Part shown: one piece after another, positions 7,120 through 14,875 of the stretch
How positions within the stretch are numbered: position 1 is the stretch's first letter
Layout: each line of letters starts with the position of its first letter
Source of the DNA: Cytophagaceae bacterium
GTDB lineage: Bacteria > Bacteroidota > Bacteroidia > Cytophagales > Spirosomataceae
Direction of reading: 5' to 3'
DNA: 33,011 nt
Assembly (NCBI GenBank): GCA_947486835.1
Contig: CANKVC010000004.1
Coordinates: 1 to 33,011 of the forward strand
The notes under the pieces: model-generated
Databases searched by the model: none
Told to the model about the DNA's origin: nothing
What the model saw: only the letters and a program-made list of their open reading frames with translations
Made by a program: the position numbers and the translations under genes

Positions 7120-8614
7120 ATTTATTCATTTCATGTTCTAAGAGAGATTTAAGTTCTGCTGACTTTTCTTTCTGTGCAGTAGATACATTATTTTTTTCTG
7201 TAGGATCAGTTTTTAAATTATATAGTTGGTCTTCCGAATCATTCCCTAGTTCAATATTAACCAGTGGATTTAATCTAGCTCCTTTCCCACTTTTTATGAA
7301 TTTCCAATCTCCTTTTTTAATCGCTAAGGTTCCCGCTTGTTCAATGATATATTCGCGTCCGATCTTATCTTTTCCCAACCATGCATTCAAATTAGCTTTG
7401 GAGTCTTTGGCAGAATTCTCGTTATATTCAGTACCCAGCAATTGATTCATCGTAGCTAAAAAATCAATCTGAGAAATCAAGGCATTTGACTTACCCGCTT
7501 GAACTTGCTTCGGCCATTTAACAATGAACGGAACCCTTGTACCAGCTTCAAAAGAACTATATTTTCCTCCCCTTAAAATTCCAGCAGGTTGGTGCAATCC
7601 TAAATTCTCCTTGGAACCGTCGATATATCCATCATCCACCACGGGACCATTATCGCTTGTCAAAATAACTAATGTATTGGGTGTTAAACGTAAAGAATCA
7701 AGCGTTTTCATCAATTGGCCCACCGAGTCGTCCAATTGCAATAAAGCATCTCCCCTATTGCCAAAACCACTTTTTCCCAAAAACCTTGAATGTGGAATTC
7801 TGGGTACATGAATATCATGTGTAGCAAAGTATAAAAAGAAAGGACTTTTTTGATTACGAATCATGAAGGACTTCGCTTTATTAGCCAATGTTTGGGCCAT
7901 GTCTTCATCATCCCATAAAGCTTGCTTTCCGCCCACCATAAAGCCAATTCTGCCTACTCCATTGACAATCGTATTATCATGTCCATGGGAATGTTTCATC
8001 TTTAAAAGCTCCGGATTTTCCTTGCCTGTCGGCATACTACCAATTTTTTTAAGGTAATTCACCTCAATGGGATCTTTTGTATCCAAGTTTCGAACATGGT
8101 CATTTTCAATATAAACACAGGGAACTCGATCACCTGTAGCAGGCAAAATAAACGCTTCCTTAAAACCGATATCTAAAGGACCATGTTCGATTTTTCCATT
8201 CCAATTAGGGCCACCCAATGGCCCTAAACCTAAATGCCATTTGCCGATAGCCGCTGTATTATACCCCGCTTTTGAAAAAATAGTCGCAACGGTTTGTTGG
8301 CCTGCGGGAATTAACGCCGACGCGTCTCCAGTCGCCACACCCGTATCTTTTCTGCGAAAAGCATATTCTCCTTTGAGCAAAGAATATCGTGAGGGAGTGC
8401 AGGTAGCAGACGTTGTATGCGCCTGGGTAAACAATAGCCCTTTTCTAGCTAATTGGTCTATATTAGGCGTTTTAATCGTCTTAGATCCATAGCAACCTAA
8501 ATCACCAAAGCCTAAATCGTCCACATAAATGACGATTACGTTGGGTTTTTGCCCAAATGTTAAAAACGACACACACACGAAAAGAAGTACTTTGATACTA
8601 GATAAAAACTTCAT
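7118..8614 (-). CDS. exported type I (formylglycine-dependent) sulfatase
   Basis: A 498-residue sulfatase that removes sulfate esters, here probably from a glycan in the periplasm. A signal peptide spans about residues 1-21. The catalytic motif CTPSR at 72-76 contains the Cys72 normally converted to formylglycine. Asp32-Asp33 (YVDDLGFGD) and the later TSDNG motif supply the metal ligands, and GKWHLG near 123 supplies the usual Lys and His. Architecture and length fit the S1 arylsulfatase-like family; the subfamily and substrate cannot be read from sequence. It is the last gene of a run with a GH105/88 hydrolase 13 nt upstream and rhaM before that, which points to a sulfated rhamnose/uronate polysaccharide. 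The maturase is not in the window. Confidence 0.92.
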   Translation of the reverse strand: MKFLSSIKVLLFVCVSFLTFGQKPNVIVIYVDDLGFGDLGCYGSKTIKTPNIDQLARKGLLFTQAHTTSATCTPSRYSLLKGEYAFRRKDTGVATGDASALIPAGQQTVATIFSKAGYNTAAIGKWHLGLGPLGGPNWNGKIEHGPLDIGFKEAFILPATGDRVPCVYIENDHVRNLDTKDPIEVNYLKKIGSMPTGKENPELLKMKHSHGHDNTIVNGVGRIGFMVGGKQALWDDEDMAQTLANKAKSFMIRNQKSPFFLYFATHDIHVPRIPHSRFLGKSGFGNRGDALLQLDDSVGQLMKTLDSLRLTPNTLVILTSDNGPVVDDGYIDGSKENLGLHQPAGILRGGKYSSFEAGTRVPFIVKWPKQVQAGKSNALISQIDFLATMNQLLGTEYNENSAKDSKANLNAWLGKDKIGREYIIEQAGTLAIKKGDWKFIKSGKGARLNPLVNIELGNDSEDQLYNLKTDPTEKNNVSTAQKEKSAELKSLLEHEMNK

Positions 8615-8627
8615 AAACTTTAGATTT

Positions 8628-9743
8628 TTATTTTAAATATTTAATTAATTCCACTCCGGCCAATAAAAAACAACCTGTCCCAAAATCTTCAAAGTCAGGC
8701 ACATGAGTATATGAAACGGGCTGTGAATCTTTAGGCTCCTTTCCAGTTCCTTGTACATTTCCTAAAAAACCATTGGGATGGACGCAGGTTGACAAAGCAT
8801 CCCAACCAGCTAAAATAGCTCGATCAAATTTCTTTTTAGGCAATAATTTATTTCTAACTCCCCAAGACATGCCATAGACAAACAAGGAAGTCCCTGTGGC
8901 TTCAGGACCACCAAAATGGGTAGGGTCCTTCAAGCTTACATTCCAAAAGCCATCTTTTCGCTGCAAAGGCAAAAGTGAATTAGCTAAATCAATAAAATCT
9001 TGTTCGTATTCAGCCCGGTGAGGAGCGTTTTTTGGCATCAATTCCAAGGTTCTCACCAAGGCCGCAAATACCCATCCATTTCCCCGGGACCAATAACAAT
9101 TCTCTCCATTGGGTTCTTTATAGGGAGGAACAAAATCTTTATCACGCCACCATAAGCCTGCATTTCTATCATACAATCCCGAAGCCCCATGTTTGTTTTT
9201 CGTAAAGGCATATAAATCATACATTTTTTCAAAATATCGATTGTCGGAAAATCGAACGCCCAAGCGCGTAAAAACTGGCATACTCATTTGCAAACAATCC
9301 ACCCAGGACCAATCATCCGCTTTGACTGAATTCACCATTAAATCCACATTAGCCTTGATGGGGAAAATTCGCAAAGAATCTGCTTGAAAATCGAATAAGT
9401 CGAGGTAAATCTGTCCGCAGGCTTGATTGTCGGCATTACGTGTTTTTATCCCGTCTCGTAGATTCCATTGATGGAAATTCGCCCAGTCCAACATATATTT
9501 CATGTCAGAGGCTTTGGGATCAATCTTATATAGTTCCATCAGCCCCTCATAAAAAACAGCACGGGTCCAAATATTAGATGGCCGAATGCGATCTGGCCGA
9601 GGAATAGGAGCTGAAACATCTGGCCATTTTTGTTGGAAATAGGCTTTAGCTACATGTAATTTCGCCAAAACTTCTGTGGTTTTTGGCTTAGCAAATCCAT
9701 GAAAACTTATTATTAATAAAATTAAAAAGATAAGTTTTTTCAT
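8628..9743 (-). CDS. GH105/GH88 unsaturated uronyl hydrolase
   Basis: A 371-residue exported (alpha/alpha)6-barrel glycosidase of the YteR/GH105-GH88 type, which hydrates and cleaves 4,5-unsaturated uronic acids left at chain ends by polysaccharide lyases. The signal peptide covers residues 1-18. The key segment DWSWVDCLQMSMPVF places the likely catalytic Asp at 149, and the CYWSRGNGWVFAALVRTLELM block (about 215-236) is characteristic. A conserved Asp is also seen in NLRDGIKTRNADNQACGQ. The gene follows rhaM by 1 nt and precedes the sulfatase by 13 nt, so all three are surely co-transcribed. A rhamnogalacturonan or ulvan fragment is the likely substrate; this is inferred from the neighbours. 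Confidence 0.9.
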   Translation of the reverse strand: MKKLIFLILLIISFHGFAKPKTTEVLAKLHVAKAYFQQKWPDVSAPIPRPDRIRPSNIWTRAVFYEGLMELYKIDPKASDMKYMLDWANFHQWNLRDGIKTRNADNQACGQIYLDLFDFQADSLRIFPIKANVDLMVNSVKADDWSWVDCLQMSMPVFTRLGVRFSDNRYFEKMYDLYAFTKNKHGASGLYDRNAGLWWRDKDFVPPYKEPNGENCYWSRGNGWVFAALVRTLELMPKNAPHRAEYEQDFIDLANSLLPLQRKDGFWNVSLKDPTHFGGPEATGTSLFVYGMSWGVRNKLLPKKKFDRAILAGWDALSTCVHPNGFLGNVQGTGKEPKDSQPVSYTHVPDFEDFGTGCFLLAGVELIKYLK

Positions 9744-9744
9744 T

Positions 9745-10059
9745 TTAAGCTAGATAAAACACAGAAGGCAAATTAACTGATACTGGGGAATTATCTGGAT
9801 TGGCTTTCATAATATCACCCATAAAAGCCCACCATTTTTGCATGATTGACATTGCAGGTAATCCGTCCAATAAACGCAGATCTTTGGCTTCTAAATAGGC
9901 AAACAAGGTCAGCGTCTCTTCATCCAAAAAAATAGAATAGTTTTGTATACCCACTTCCTTCAAAAGCTCGCTCAATTCTGGCCAAATTTCATCATGGCGC
10001 TTCTTATATTCTGCCTCAAAACCAGGTAATAAAAACATTTTAAATGCTTTACGTTCCAT
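9745..10059 (-). CDS. rhaM: L-rhamnose mutarotase
   Basis: A 104-residue cytoplasmic mutarotase that interconverts the alpha and beta anomers of L-rhamnose before isomerisation. Length matches the family (about 104 aa). Tyr18 and His22 (EYKKRHDEIWPEL) fall at the same positions as the catalytic Tyr18/His22 reported for the E. coli protein, and the conserved Trp pair is seen in MQKWWAFMGDIM (76-77). No signal peptide. It sits 1 nt before the GH105/88 gene and 7 nt after the threonine aldolase gene. Rhamnose isomerase, kinase and aldolase are not in this window, so the rest of the pathway must lie elsewhere. Confidence 0.93.
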   Translation of the reverse strand: MERKAFKMFLLPGFEAEYKKRHDEIWPELSELLKEVGIQNYSIFLDEETLTLFAYLEAKDLRLLDGLPAMSIMQKWWAFMGDIMKANPDNSPVSVNLPSVFYLA

Positions 10060-10066
10060 ATGTATA

Positions 10067-11077
10067 TTATTGCTTTATGATTTTTATGAATTTATACAAT
10101 GCCTCATCATCAAAATTCAAATGGGTGACAAATCGAATATATTGAGGACCAAACGGCGCACATTTAATGCCCAAGGAATCTAATTCGGCAACTTTAAGGG
10201 AAGCCTTTATATCATCCTTTAATTTAATAATAACAATGTTCGTGGTCACAGGCATTACTTCTGACACCCAAGCTAAACCTTCACAAGCTAATCCTATTTG
10301 CGTAGCGCGGGCATGATCATCCTTTAATCTTTCAACCTGATTATCTAATGCATATATTCCCGCAGCGGCCAATAATCCCGCTTGGCGCCAACCGCCTCCC
10401 AATCTCTTTCTAATTCTTCGCGCTTTTTTGATAAAATCGTTGGAGCCCAACAAGACAGAACCGATAGGAGCACCCAATCCTTTGGAAAGACAGACAGAAA
10501 TGGAATCAAACCATTGGCCAAATTGCTTAGGATTTTGTCCACTCGCAGCCATAGCATTAAAAATACGAGCACCATCCAAGTGTAAAGGAATCGAAGCATG
10601 TTTACAAAAATCAGCTATTTCCTGAAGCGATTCTGAAGTGTAAATACTTCCTCCGCCCTTATTCACCGTATTTTCTAAACTGACTAATTTACTTTCACAG
10701 GCATGAATGTCATCAGGTGAAATGGCATTTGCAATTTGATCTTTAGACAATCGGCCCAAATCACCCTTTAATAATTTAACCGAGGCACCCGCATTCGCCA
10801 TAATTCCTCCCCCTTCATATAAATAGATATGCGACAACTCATCACAGATAACCTCTTGGCCTTTAGAAACATGTGCCGAAATAGCAATCTGATTCGTCAT
10901 GGTACCGGAGGGACAGAATAATGCATTTTCCATTCCAAACAATTCAGCTACTTTAACTTGCAAATTATTTACCGTCGGATCCTCCCCAAAAACATCATCC
11001 CCCAAAGGTGCCGAAAACATCGCATCGCGCATTCCTACAGTAGGTAAAGTAAACGTATCACTCCTCAGTTCAATCAT
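10067..11077 (-). CDS. ltaE: low-specificity L-threonine aldolase
   Basis: PLP-dependent cytoplasmic aldolase that cleaves L-threonine/allo-threonine to glycine and acetaldehyde. The 336 residues match the usual length. It begins MIELRSDTFTLPT, typical of the family. PLP-site residues are visible: a stacking His at 83 (DELSHIYLYEGGG), Asp168 in HLDGARIFNA, and the Schiff-base Lys199 in CLSKGLGAPIGS. The start overlaps the end of the upstream DUF4105 gene by 8 bp, suggesting coupled translation. Its link to the rhamnose genes downstream is probably only transcriptional. Confidence 0.93.
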   Translation of the reverse strand: MIELRSDTFTLPTVGMRDAMFSAPLGDDVFGEDPTVNNLQVKVAELFGMENALFCPSGTMTNQIAISAHVSKGQEVICDELSHIYLYEGGGIMANAGASVKLLKGDLGRLSKDQIANAISPDDIHACESKLVSLENTVNKGGGSIYTSESLQEIADFCKHASIPLHLDGARIFNAMAASGQNPKQFGQWFDSISVCLSKGLGAPIGSVLLGSNDFIKKARRIRKRLGGGWRQAGLLAAAGIYALDNQVERLKDDHARATQIGLACEGLAWVSEVMPVTTNIVIIKLKDDIKASLKVAELDSLGIKCAPFGPQYIRFVTHLNFDDEALYKFIKIIKQ

Positions 11078-12224
11078 GGGAATTTTTAATAAAATGAGAT
11101 AAGAAAAATAGTCGAATCAATGGCATCAATCCAACTAAAGCAATGTATGGAAAGTAAAATAGGGTCCAAATAACTCCAATCGTAGTTAATATAAAGACAA
11201 TTCGGCAATATAAGGTCCACCATTCAGCCCTATTTTTTCTCGCAAACCAAATAACCGCCGGAAAATTCAATGGAAACAACAACAAGGAACTAGGATTATA
11301 TGCCATTACTTCGTGATCTGTGCCAATAGCCAAAAAGAATATAAACCAAGCTAAAATTCCTAAAAGCGAAAATAAAATGACATCAAAAATGAAGATTTCA
11401 ACCTTTCGTTTTTTGAATGAGATGAAAGCAATCAACAAATTAATCAACAACAATAAAGGAATGGGGCCAAACCAATCATAATTTTCTTGCTCTGATGGTT
11501 TTGAAACAAATACATCGAAAGGGGCATCTGCTAATTTTTGACCATTCACCTCAGCTTGTTGGACCGAAAGATTTAAATTATCAGGTAAATAACATGACTC
11601 TGAGGCATTGGCAACATGATTAGCGGGAACCCCTAATGCTAAATTCATCCCAAACGTAACCCAGGAATTCGTTTTCAAATAGTCGTTCATCCAATCACGA
11701 TATGATTTACCTTCTAGACTCTTATAATTCTTCCATTTAAATGCGCCTGGAGATGCCTTTTCAATCATATCTCTGAGCCTAGTGGAACAGTTATCATAAA
11801 AGAATTTGTACTGATAGTTTTTATTTTCGGGTAATAAATTGGTTTCTAATGCGGAGAAAATCTGCATTTTCTGTGGATCGGTCAATTTTAAATTTTGAAT
11901 TTGGATGCCTCTTTTTTCAATTTCAGAATAATAGTACACTAAATCATTCATGGAATTATATGAAATCGAATAAGGCAGCGTTCCTCTTAAAAATTTGAAA
12001 TAAAAATTATCCGTATTAAAATCAAAAGTTCCATAACTGTATGCCCGATCAATCCCTTGATCCGGATCATTCACCCAAATAACAGCATGACCAAAAGCAG
12101 CATGCAGTTCTTTTCCAGGAGCAAAAGTAACCAAAGAGACCTGAGCACGCGGGCTTAGTGTGGGAATAACGGCTGTTCCAATGAACGGTAAAAACAGAAA
12201 AAGGTATAAATAAAATTTCTTCAT
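11070..12224 (-). CDS. DUF4105 membrane protein, possible lipoprotein N-acyltransferase (Lnb-like)
   Basis: A 384-residue membrane protein. A signal-like segment (1-19) is followed by a DUF4105 domain (about 28-160) with a His in AAFGHAVIWV (His46) and a Cys in FYDNCSTRLRDM (Cys146). The spacing suggests a thiol-based active site as in NlpC/P60-type folds. The C-terminal part (about 250-375) has four hydrophobic segments that should span the membrane. DUF4105 proteins of Bacteroides have been reported as lipoprotein N-acyltransferases (Lnb). I recall this from the literature and have not checked it, so the activity is tentative here. The gene shares the TAATG overlap with rsmI and overlaps ltaE by 8 bp. 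Confidence 0.75.
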   Translation of the reverse strand: MKKFYLYLFLFLPFIGTAVIPTLSPRAQVSLVTFAPGKELHAAFGHAVIWVNDPDQGIDRAYSYGTFDFNTDNFYFKFLRGTLPYSISYNSMNDLVYYYSEIEKRGIQIQNLKLTDPQKMQIFSALETNLLPENKNYQYKFFYDNCSTRLRDMIEKASPGAFKWKNYKSLEGKSYRDWMNDYLKTNSWVTFGMNLALGVPANHVANASESCYLPDNLNLSVQQAEVNGQKLADAPFDVFVSKPSEQENYDWFGPIPLLLLINLLIAFISFKKRKVEIFIFDVILFSLLGILAWFIFFLAIGTDHEVMAYNPSSLLLFPLNFPAVIWFARKNRAEWWTLYCRIVFILTTIGVIWTLFYFPYIALVGLMPLIRLFFLSHFIKNSHD

Positions 12225-12895
12225 TATTTTCCGGCAATGACAATGACAATTTCCCCTCTAATTTTATCAGGATTTTGATCAAAATAGGTTAAAACTTCTG
12301 TAGCACTCCCTCGCACCATTTGTTCATGCATTTTACTTAATTCGCGTGCCACCATTATTGGCCTATCGGGCCCTATAAATTCAATAATCTGCTCTAAAGC
12401 TTTATGCAAACGATGGGGAGACTCATACAAAACTGTTGTTCTTTCCTCTTCCGCAATGGCTTTCCAACGGGTTTGTCGGCCTTTTTTATGAGGCAAGAAA
12501 CCTTCAAAAACAAATCGATCTAAAGGAAATCCTGAATTTACTAATGCGGGAATAAGCGCCGTGGCACCCGGTAAGGTTTCTACATCGATACCCTGCTCAA
12601 TACATGTTTTGACTAATAAAAAACCAGGATCTGAAATCCCTGGAGTACCGGCATCTGAAATTAAACCCACCACCTTGCCTTCTTTTAACAACTTAATGAC
12701 TCCAGCTACACCCACATGTTCATTGTGCGCATGGTGAGCAAAAAGAGGTTTGGAAATATCTAAATGTTTAAGGAGTTGGCCCGAAGTCCGCGTATCCTCT
12801 GCAAAAATAACATCCACCTCTTTTAAAACTCGGATAGACCGTAAAGTCATATCTTCTAAGTTGCCTATGGGAGTGGGAATCAAGTATAATTTCAT
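12224..12895 (-). CDS. rsmI: 16S rRNA (cytidine-1402-2'-O)-methyltransferase
   Basis: SAM-dependent tetrapyrrole-methylase-fold enzyme that 2'-O-methylates C1402 in the decoding centre of 16S rRNA. The 223-residue product starts LYLIPTPIGNLEDMTLR and has the FAEDTRTSG, SDAGTPGISDPG and LPGATALIPALVNSG blocks that bind SAM and define the family. VLYESPHRL and MVARELSKMHE follow. It is shorter than the E. coli enzyme (about 286 aa) because the C-terminal extension is absent. Its stop and the next start share an A (TAATG). It is the first gene of the minus-strand run to the sulfatase; no consensus promoter was found in the spacer before it. Confidence 0.96.
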   Translation of the reverse strand: MKLYLIPTPIGNLEDMTLRSIRVLKEVDVIFAEDTRTSGQLLKHLDISKPLFAHHAHNEHVGVAGVIKLLKEGKVVGLISDAGTPGISDPGFLLVKTCIEQGIDVETLPGATALIPALVNSGFPLDRFVFEGFLPHKKGRQTRWKAIAEEERTTVLYESPHRLHKALEQIIEFIGPDRPIMVARELSKMHEQMVRGSATEVLTYFDQNPDKIRGEIVIVIAGK

Positions 12896-12999
12896 ATTCG
12901 AAATTTAACCAAAAATGATTGAAATTATTTCATCGACATTAAAAGCTTTTTAAAAGCGCTAACAGAAATGACAAGCATGGGAATAAAGGATAAAAACAA

Positions 13000-13027
13000 A
13001 AAAGGGCCTGCATAAATGCAAGCCCTA
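13000..13027 (-). terminator. intrinsic terminator after tRNA-Ser
   Basis: On the minus strand AGGGCTTGCA pairs with TGCAGGCCCT across a TTTA loop (13003-13026; the C of the right arm opposite T is the only irregularity). A T6 run follows. It lies 5 nt past the tRNA 3' end, so it ends the tRNA transcript and separates it from rsmI. Confidence 0.8.
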
Positions 13028-13031
13028 AACG

Positions 13032-13116
13032 TAGAGAGTGAGGGATTCGAACCCCCGGGCCTGTAACAGCCAACAGTTTTCAAGACTGCCTCGATCGACC
13101 ACTCTGACAACTCTCT
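13032..13116 (-). tRNA. tRNA-Ser (anticodon UGA)
   Basis: An 85-nt class II tRNA. The acceptor stem AGAGAGT/ACTCTCT encloses an anticodon stem GCAGT/ACTGT with loop CTTGAAA (anticodon TGA), a long variable arm (GGCTGTTACAGGCC region) and a T-loop TTCGAAT. The long variable arm confirms serine. The discriminator position reads A rather than the usual G of tRNA-Ser, and CCA is not encoded. The D-stem is weakly paired. Confidence 0.93.
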
Positions 13117-13189
13117 ATTTCCTAATCAGGATGCAAATTAAATCAAAAAATACTTTTTATGCAACCCTAAAGCCTTAAAATTGTTGAAA

Positions 13190-13951
13190 TTAAATTCTTG
13201 ATTGAATGAAGGCCAACTTACCTTCCAACGAAAGTTCATCAGGAATCCAATGAATAGGAATGCCAGAGCGTTCCATTTTTCGAAAAAATGTCATTTGGCG
13301 TTTAGAAAATTGCTGAATAGCGATGGTCAAACCTTGTTCAAATTCAACTCGGTTAATATCTCCTTGAACTAAATTTACCAGCCATTTATATTCTAAACCT
13401 AATCTGATTAAATCATTTGGATTAATGCCATCAGCAATCAATTGTTCTACTTCTTCGACCAATCCATTATTTAAACGATTCGTTAATCGATTAGCACATC
13501 GCATTCTTCGAATTTCAGCCATAGGATTTAGGCCAAAAACAATAAAGTCACGATTCAACTTAAGAGACTCGTTTGCAAAGTCGGTCATCCTAGAAAATTC
13601 ATAATCTCGCAAAAGTGCGTCTAAATAAAGTCCCGTACCCCCACAAATAATAACTTGTTGGCCCATTGCCTCAACTTTCTCGATGGCTTTTAAAGCATCA
13701 AATTGGAAATGAGCCACAGAATAAGGTTCACCTACATCAAGAATATCAATCAAATGATATTTGACAGGGACTCCCCCATTTTGATATACATCCAAATCTT
13801 TTCCGGTACCAATGCTGAGGCCTCGATAAATTTGCCTAGAATCCGCTGAAATTATTTCCCCTTGAATGAATCGCGCCAAAGAAACAGCCAACTCAGTTTT
13901 ACCCGATGCCGTAGGTCCTAGAACAACAATGATTGGCTTATTTTTTTCCAT
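13190..13951 (-). CDS. short MiaA-like tRNA dimethylallyltransferase
   Basis: MiaA-superfamily prenyltransferase, expected to move a dimethylallyl group to A37 of UNN-reading tRNAs. The 253 residues are well short of the usual 300 or so. Present are the P-loop GPTASGKT (12-19), the catalytic-type Asp37 in ADSRQIYRG, GGTGLYL (104-110) and the C-terminal KRQMTFFRK (217-225). Missing is about 70 residues between GGTGLY and the FIVFGLNP strand, the helical insertion with the R-x-x-RALEV motif that grips the tRNA. The usual G-Y-R motif reads EYKW (187-190), and IGTAKP reads IGTGKD. It could be a core-only MiaA, or a paralogue with another acceptor. It overlaps the upstream gene by 14 bp, and tRNA-Ser(UGA), a likely A37 substrate, lies just downstream. 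Confidence 0.8.
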   Translation of the reverse strand: MEKNKPIIVVLGPTASGKTELAVSLARFIQGEIISADSRQIYRGLSIGTGKDLDVYQNGGVPVKYHLIDILDVGEPYSVAHFQFDALKAIEKVEAMGQQVIICGGTGLYLDALLRDYEFSRMTDFANESLKLNRDFIVFGLNPMAEIRRMRCANRLTNRLNNGLVEEVEQLIADGINPNDLIRLGLEYKWLVNLVQGDINRVEFEQGLTIAIQQFSKRQMTFFRKMERSGIPIHWIPDELSLEGKLAFIQSRI

Positions 13952-14792
13952 GAATCAAGAGCCTAGATTTAATGTTTCCTGAATTACAGGCATCAGCTGT
14001 TTTAACATCTTTTGCAAGAACTCGTTTCCCATTTTCTGCTATATTGAAATGCAAAGGAACAGTAATGAGTTCGTTTTTAAAACCAATTTTCTGAAAGGCC
14101 ATTCCACCACTCCATTCCAAATCCGAATAGGTCATTATATTATCTACCTGATGCATGTTGGCATAAAATGAAATCAATTTTGTGAGTCCGCCTACGAGCC
14201 TAACGGAAGGATCCGTACAAATTTGAATCAATTCGGCTGAAATTTGAGCATTTCCATTCTCCGTTTTAAATACTCGGTCCTTGCCAAAAACGGCTATAGC
14301 AATCAGTGGATTTCCATCTACGTCAAATTCAGATTGAATATTACGAAATTGTCGGTGTGGCGGAACAATACAAGCCAAATAGGTTTTACCTCTTAAAAAG
14401 CCCAATAAATGATTTTTATCTGCAAATTTTCGAGCGTCCTTTTCCTCTAACATCACAACTTTCGTATCACGCGCAAAAATAGAAATGGGTTTATTGATTC
14501 GAAATGTCAGAAAATTCAAAATCCAATTCTTTTTATAATTCCAAACATCTTCCCAAATTCGAAAAGCTGAAAAACCATCACTTCTAAGGTTTACAATTTC
14601 TTGTTGGAAAGCAGCTAATTTACCTGAATCCAACCTTTTAAATTCAGCTAAACAAATCCCCTGAATGATGATTGAATTTTCTTTCGATTTCCAAATTGGA
14701 AAACTATCTTGCATATATGTTTGTCGTTCAAACCCTAATGAGGCAAGATGAACATCCAATTCAAGATAAAAATTTGATTTTTCGGGAATCAT
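13938..14792 (-). CDS. uncharacterised protein resembling the C-terminal module of phage Hef-type endonucleases
   Basis: A 284-residue cytoplasmic protein without signal or membrane segments. I do not recognise a named family, but the motif order is familiar from phage Hef-like homing endonucleases. An I-(F/W)-E-D-x-W segment with following Lys appears here as IWEDVWNYKK (79-88). Next comes IFARDTKVV (105-113), then KNHLLGF (126-132), a strand with VFGKDR (168-173), VGGLTKLISFY (200-210), TYSDLEWSGG (221-230) and QKIGFKNE (234-241). The second half looks like a GNAT-like fold. The N-terminal 20-75 region may be the remnant of a VSR-like nuclease fold. The gene overlaps the short miaA-like gene by 14 bp, so the two are translationally coupled. 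No transposase or phage gene is near. Function unknown. Confidence 0.65.
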   Translation of the reverse strand: MIPEKSNFYLELDVHLASLGFERQTYMQDSFPIWKSKENSIIIQGICLAEFKRLDSGKLAAFQQEIVNLRSDGFSAFRIWEDVWNYKKNWILNFLTFRINKPISIFARDTKVVMLEEKDARKFADKNHLLGFLRGKTYLACIVPPHRQFRNIQSEFDVDGNPLIAIAVFGKDRVFKTENGNAQISAELIQICTDPSVRLVGGLTKLISFYANMHQVDNIMTYSDLEWSGGMAFQKIGFKNELITVPLHFNIAENGKRVLAKDVKTADACNSGNIKSRLLIHGKK

Positions 14793-14810
14793 TTAATAAA
14801 AATAATGGTT

Positions 14811-14818
14811 CAAAGATA
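14811..14818 (-). promoter_or_regulatory. -7 promoter element of the 14792-13190 operon
   Basis: TATCTTTG on the minus strand fits TAnnTTTG, 19 nt before the ATG at 14792, predicting a very short leader. It probably drives the unknown gene and the miaA-like gene, and perhaps reads on to tRNA-Ser. Confidence 0.45.
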
Positions 14819-14875
14819 CAGTGAAATTGAGTAGAAAGTGGTTAACAAACGCTTTGTAAATTTTAAATATACATT

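Noticed and set aside
12925-13110. 61-codon minus-strand frame
   Set aside because: It lies over tRNA-Ser and its terminator and has no protein-like features.
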